Shown piece by piece: positions 4,945-5,141 of a stretch of DNA of 5,141 bases. Source of the DNA: Clostridia bacterium. Lineage in GTDB: Bacteria; Bacillota; Clostridia; Christensenellales; Pumilibacteraceae. Position numbers and translations under genes: made by a program. Under the pieces are notes generated by a model, which worked only from the letters and a program-made list of their open reading frames with translations, was not told the DNA's origin and searched no databases. Position 1 is the stretch's first letter. The number at the start of each line of letters is the position of its first letter. Where the stretch lies: positions 1-5,141 of the forward strand of contig JAFTMM010000105.1 in NCBI GenBank assembly GCA_017452405.1, in the 5' to 3' direction.

Positions 4945-4953
4945 TGTTATAAT
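4945..4953 (+). promoter_or_regulatory. extended -10 promoter pointing out of the window
   Basis: TGTTATAAT at 4945-4953, in the same TTTTGTTATAAT context as 4806-4816. The -35 position falls in the palindrome at 4916-4939 and has no consensus hexamer. Any gene it drives begins beyond 5141 or is an untranslated RNA. Confidence 0.4.
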
Positions 4954-4991
4954 ATAGGCGAACATTTGTTTTAATGTCTTGCGCCGTCACG

Positions 4992-5083
4992 GTCATCCTG
5001 GAGCACCTATATTGGTCATCCTGAGCGTAGCGGTAGCGGAACGCAAGGATCTACCTGTCATCCTGAGTGGTACGATAGGATCT
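4992..5083. repeat. cluster of GTCATCCTGAGCG...AGGATCT intergenic repeats
   Basis: Three copies in 92 bases: a fragment GTCATCCTGGAGC (4992-5004), a fuller copy starting GTCATCCTGAGCGTAGCG and ending AAGGATCT (5015-5052), and a shorter copy GTCATCCTGAG...TAGGATCT (5057-5083). The related copy at 2342-2368 has T for C. In the fuller copy GGTAGCGGAACGC is inserted between the two ends. No gene lies in 4954-5141. Confidence 0.75.
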
Positions 5084-5094
5084 CTTAGTAGTGC

Positions 5095-5123
5095 TTCTCC
5101 AAACATACTGTTTGACAGGAGAA
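5095..5123. repeat. bulged stem-loop after the GTCATCCTGAG cluster
   Basis: TTCTCCAAACA (5095-5105) pairs with TGTTT (5109-5113) and GGAGAA (5118-5123). The 3-base loop is TAC and the bulge is GACA (5114-5117), giving 11 paired positions. No T-run follows. It may be the structured end of the repeat element or part of a leader of a gene outside the window. Confidence 0.45.
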
Positions 5124-5141
5124 AGAAGCAGATACGGATAG

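Larger units (their letters stand above)
4823..4947 (+). ncRNA. speculative small RNA of about 120 bases
   Basis: This is bounded by the extended -10 at 4808-4816 and by a stem TGTGGACA/TGTCCACA (4917-4938) followed by TTATTTTGTT. It contains a second stem ATAGTGC/GCACTAT (4872-4895). It has no plausible open frame and no resemblance that I can place to a known RNA family. The same elements could instead be operators of a gene beyond the window. Confidence 0.2.

Noticed and set aside
2342..5083. A mobile element carrying degV2, tsaD and the small gene
   Set aside because: The flanking repeats are of a common intergenic type. No transposase or integrase is present, and tsaD is a universal core gene with codon use like its neighbours.

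Overview
The window reads as chromosomal DNA from an anaerobic Bacillota/Clostridia-type bacterium, probably an uncultured gut lineage. The support is indirect: two DegV/FakB-family genes side by side, AAGGAG ribosome binding sites 7 bases from ATG, extended -10 promoters of the form TGTTATAAT, a stem-loop plus T-run terminator, moderate GC by eye, and intergenic GTCATCCTGAGCG...AGGATCT repeats. No rRNA or other phylogenetic marker is present except tsaD, so the placement is tentative. All recognised genes are on the + strand.

Layout. Positions 1-156 hold the last 51 codons of an unrecognised gene. Its stop overlaps (ATGA) the start of an alpha/beta-hydrolase (153-1118). A 60-base gap contains an extended -10 inside a perfect 7-base-arm palindrome, followed by the first DegV-family lipid-binding protein (1179-2027). 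A 453-base gap (2028-2480) holds a stem with a T7 loop, about two and a quarter tandem copies of a 103-base repeat, a GTCATTCTGAGCG-type repeat, and an AT-rich promoter region. The second DegV paralogue (2481-3317) is followed after 30 bases by tsaD (3348-4352) and, 2 bases after the tsaD stop, by a small unrecognised gene (4355-4717). A strong terminator (4774-4811) closes that unit. The last 330 bases carry no convincing gene. They hold two further palindromes, two more TGTTATAAT elements, a cluster of GTCATCCTGAG repeats and a final stem-loop.

How the genes may work together. DegV/FakB proteins bind a fatty acid in a buried pocket and, where the FakA kinase is present, present it for phosphorylation and entry into phospholipid synthesis. 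An alpha/beta-hydrolase just upstream could release acyl chains, so 153-3317 may form a small acyl-lipid handling neighbourhood; this is inference, and no FakA-type kinase is visible here. TsaD is the universal tRNA t6A37 transferase and is functionally unrelated. It seems to share a transcript with the second degV. Nothing in the window amounts to a clearly new system. The most unusual material is non-coding: the tandem intergenic repeat, the palindrome over the degV promoter, and a possible small RNA locus after the terminator.
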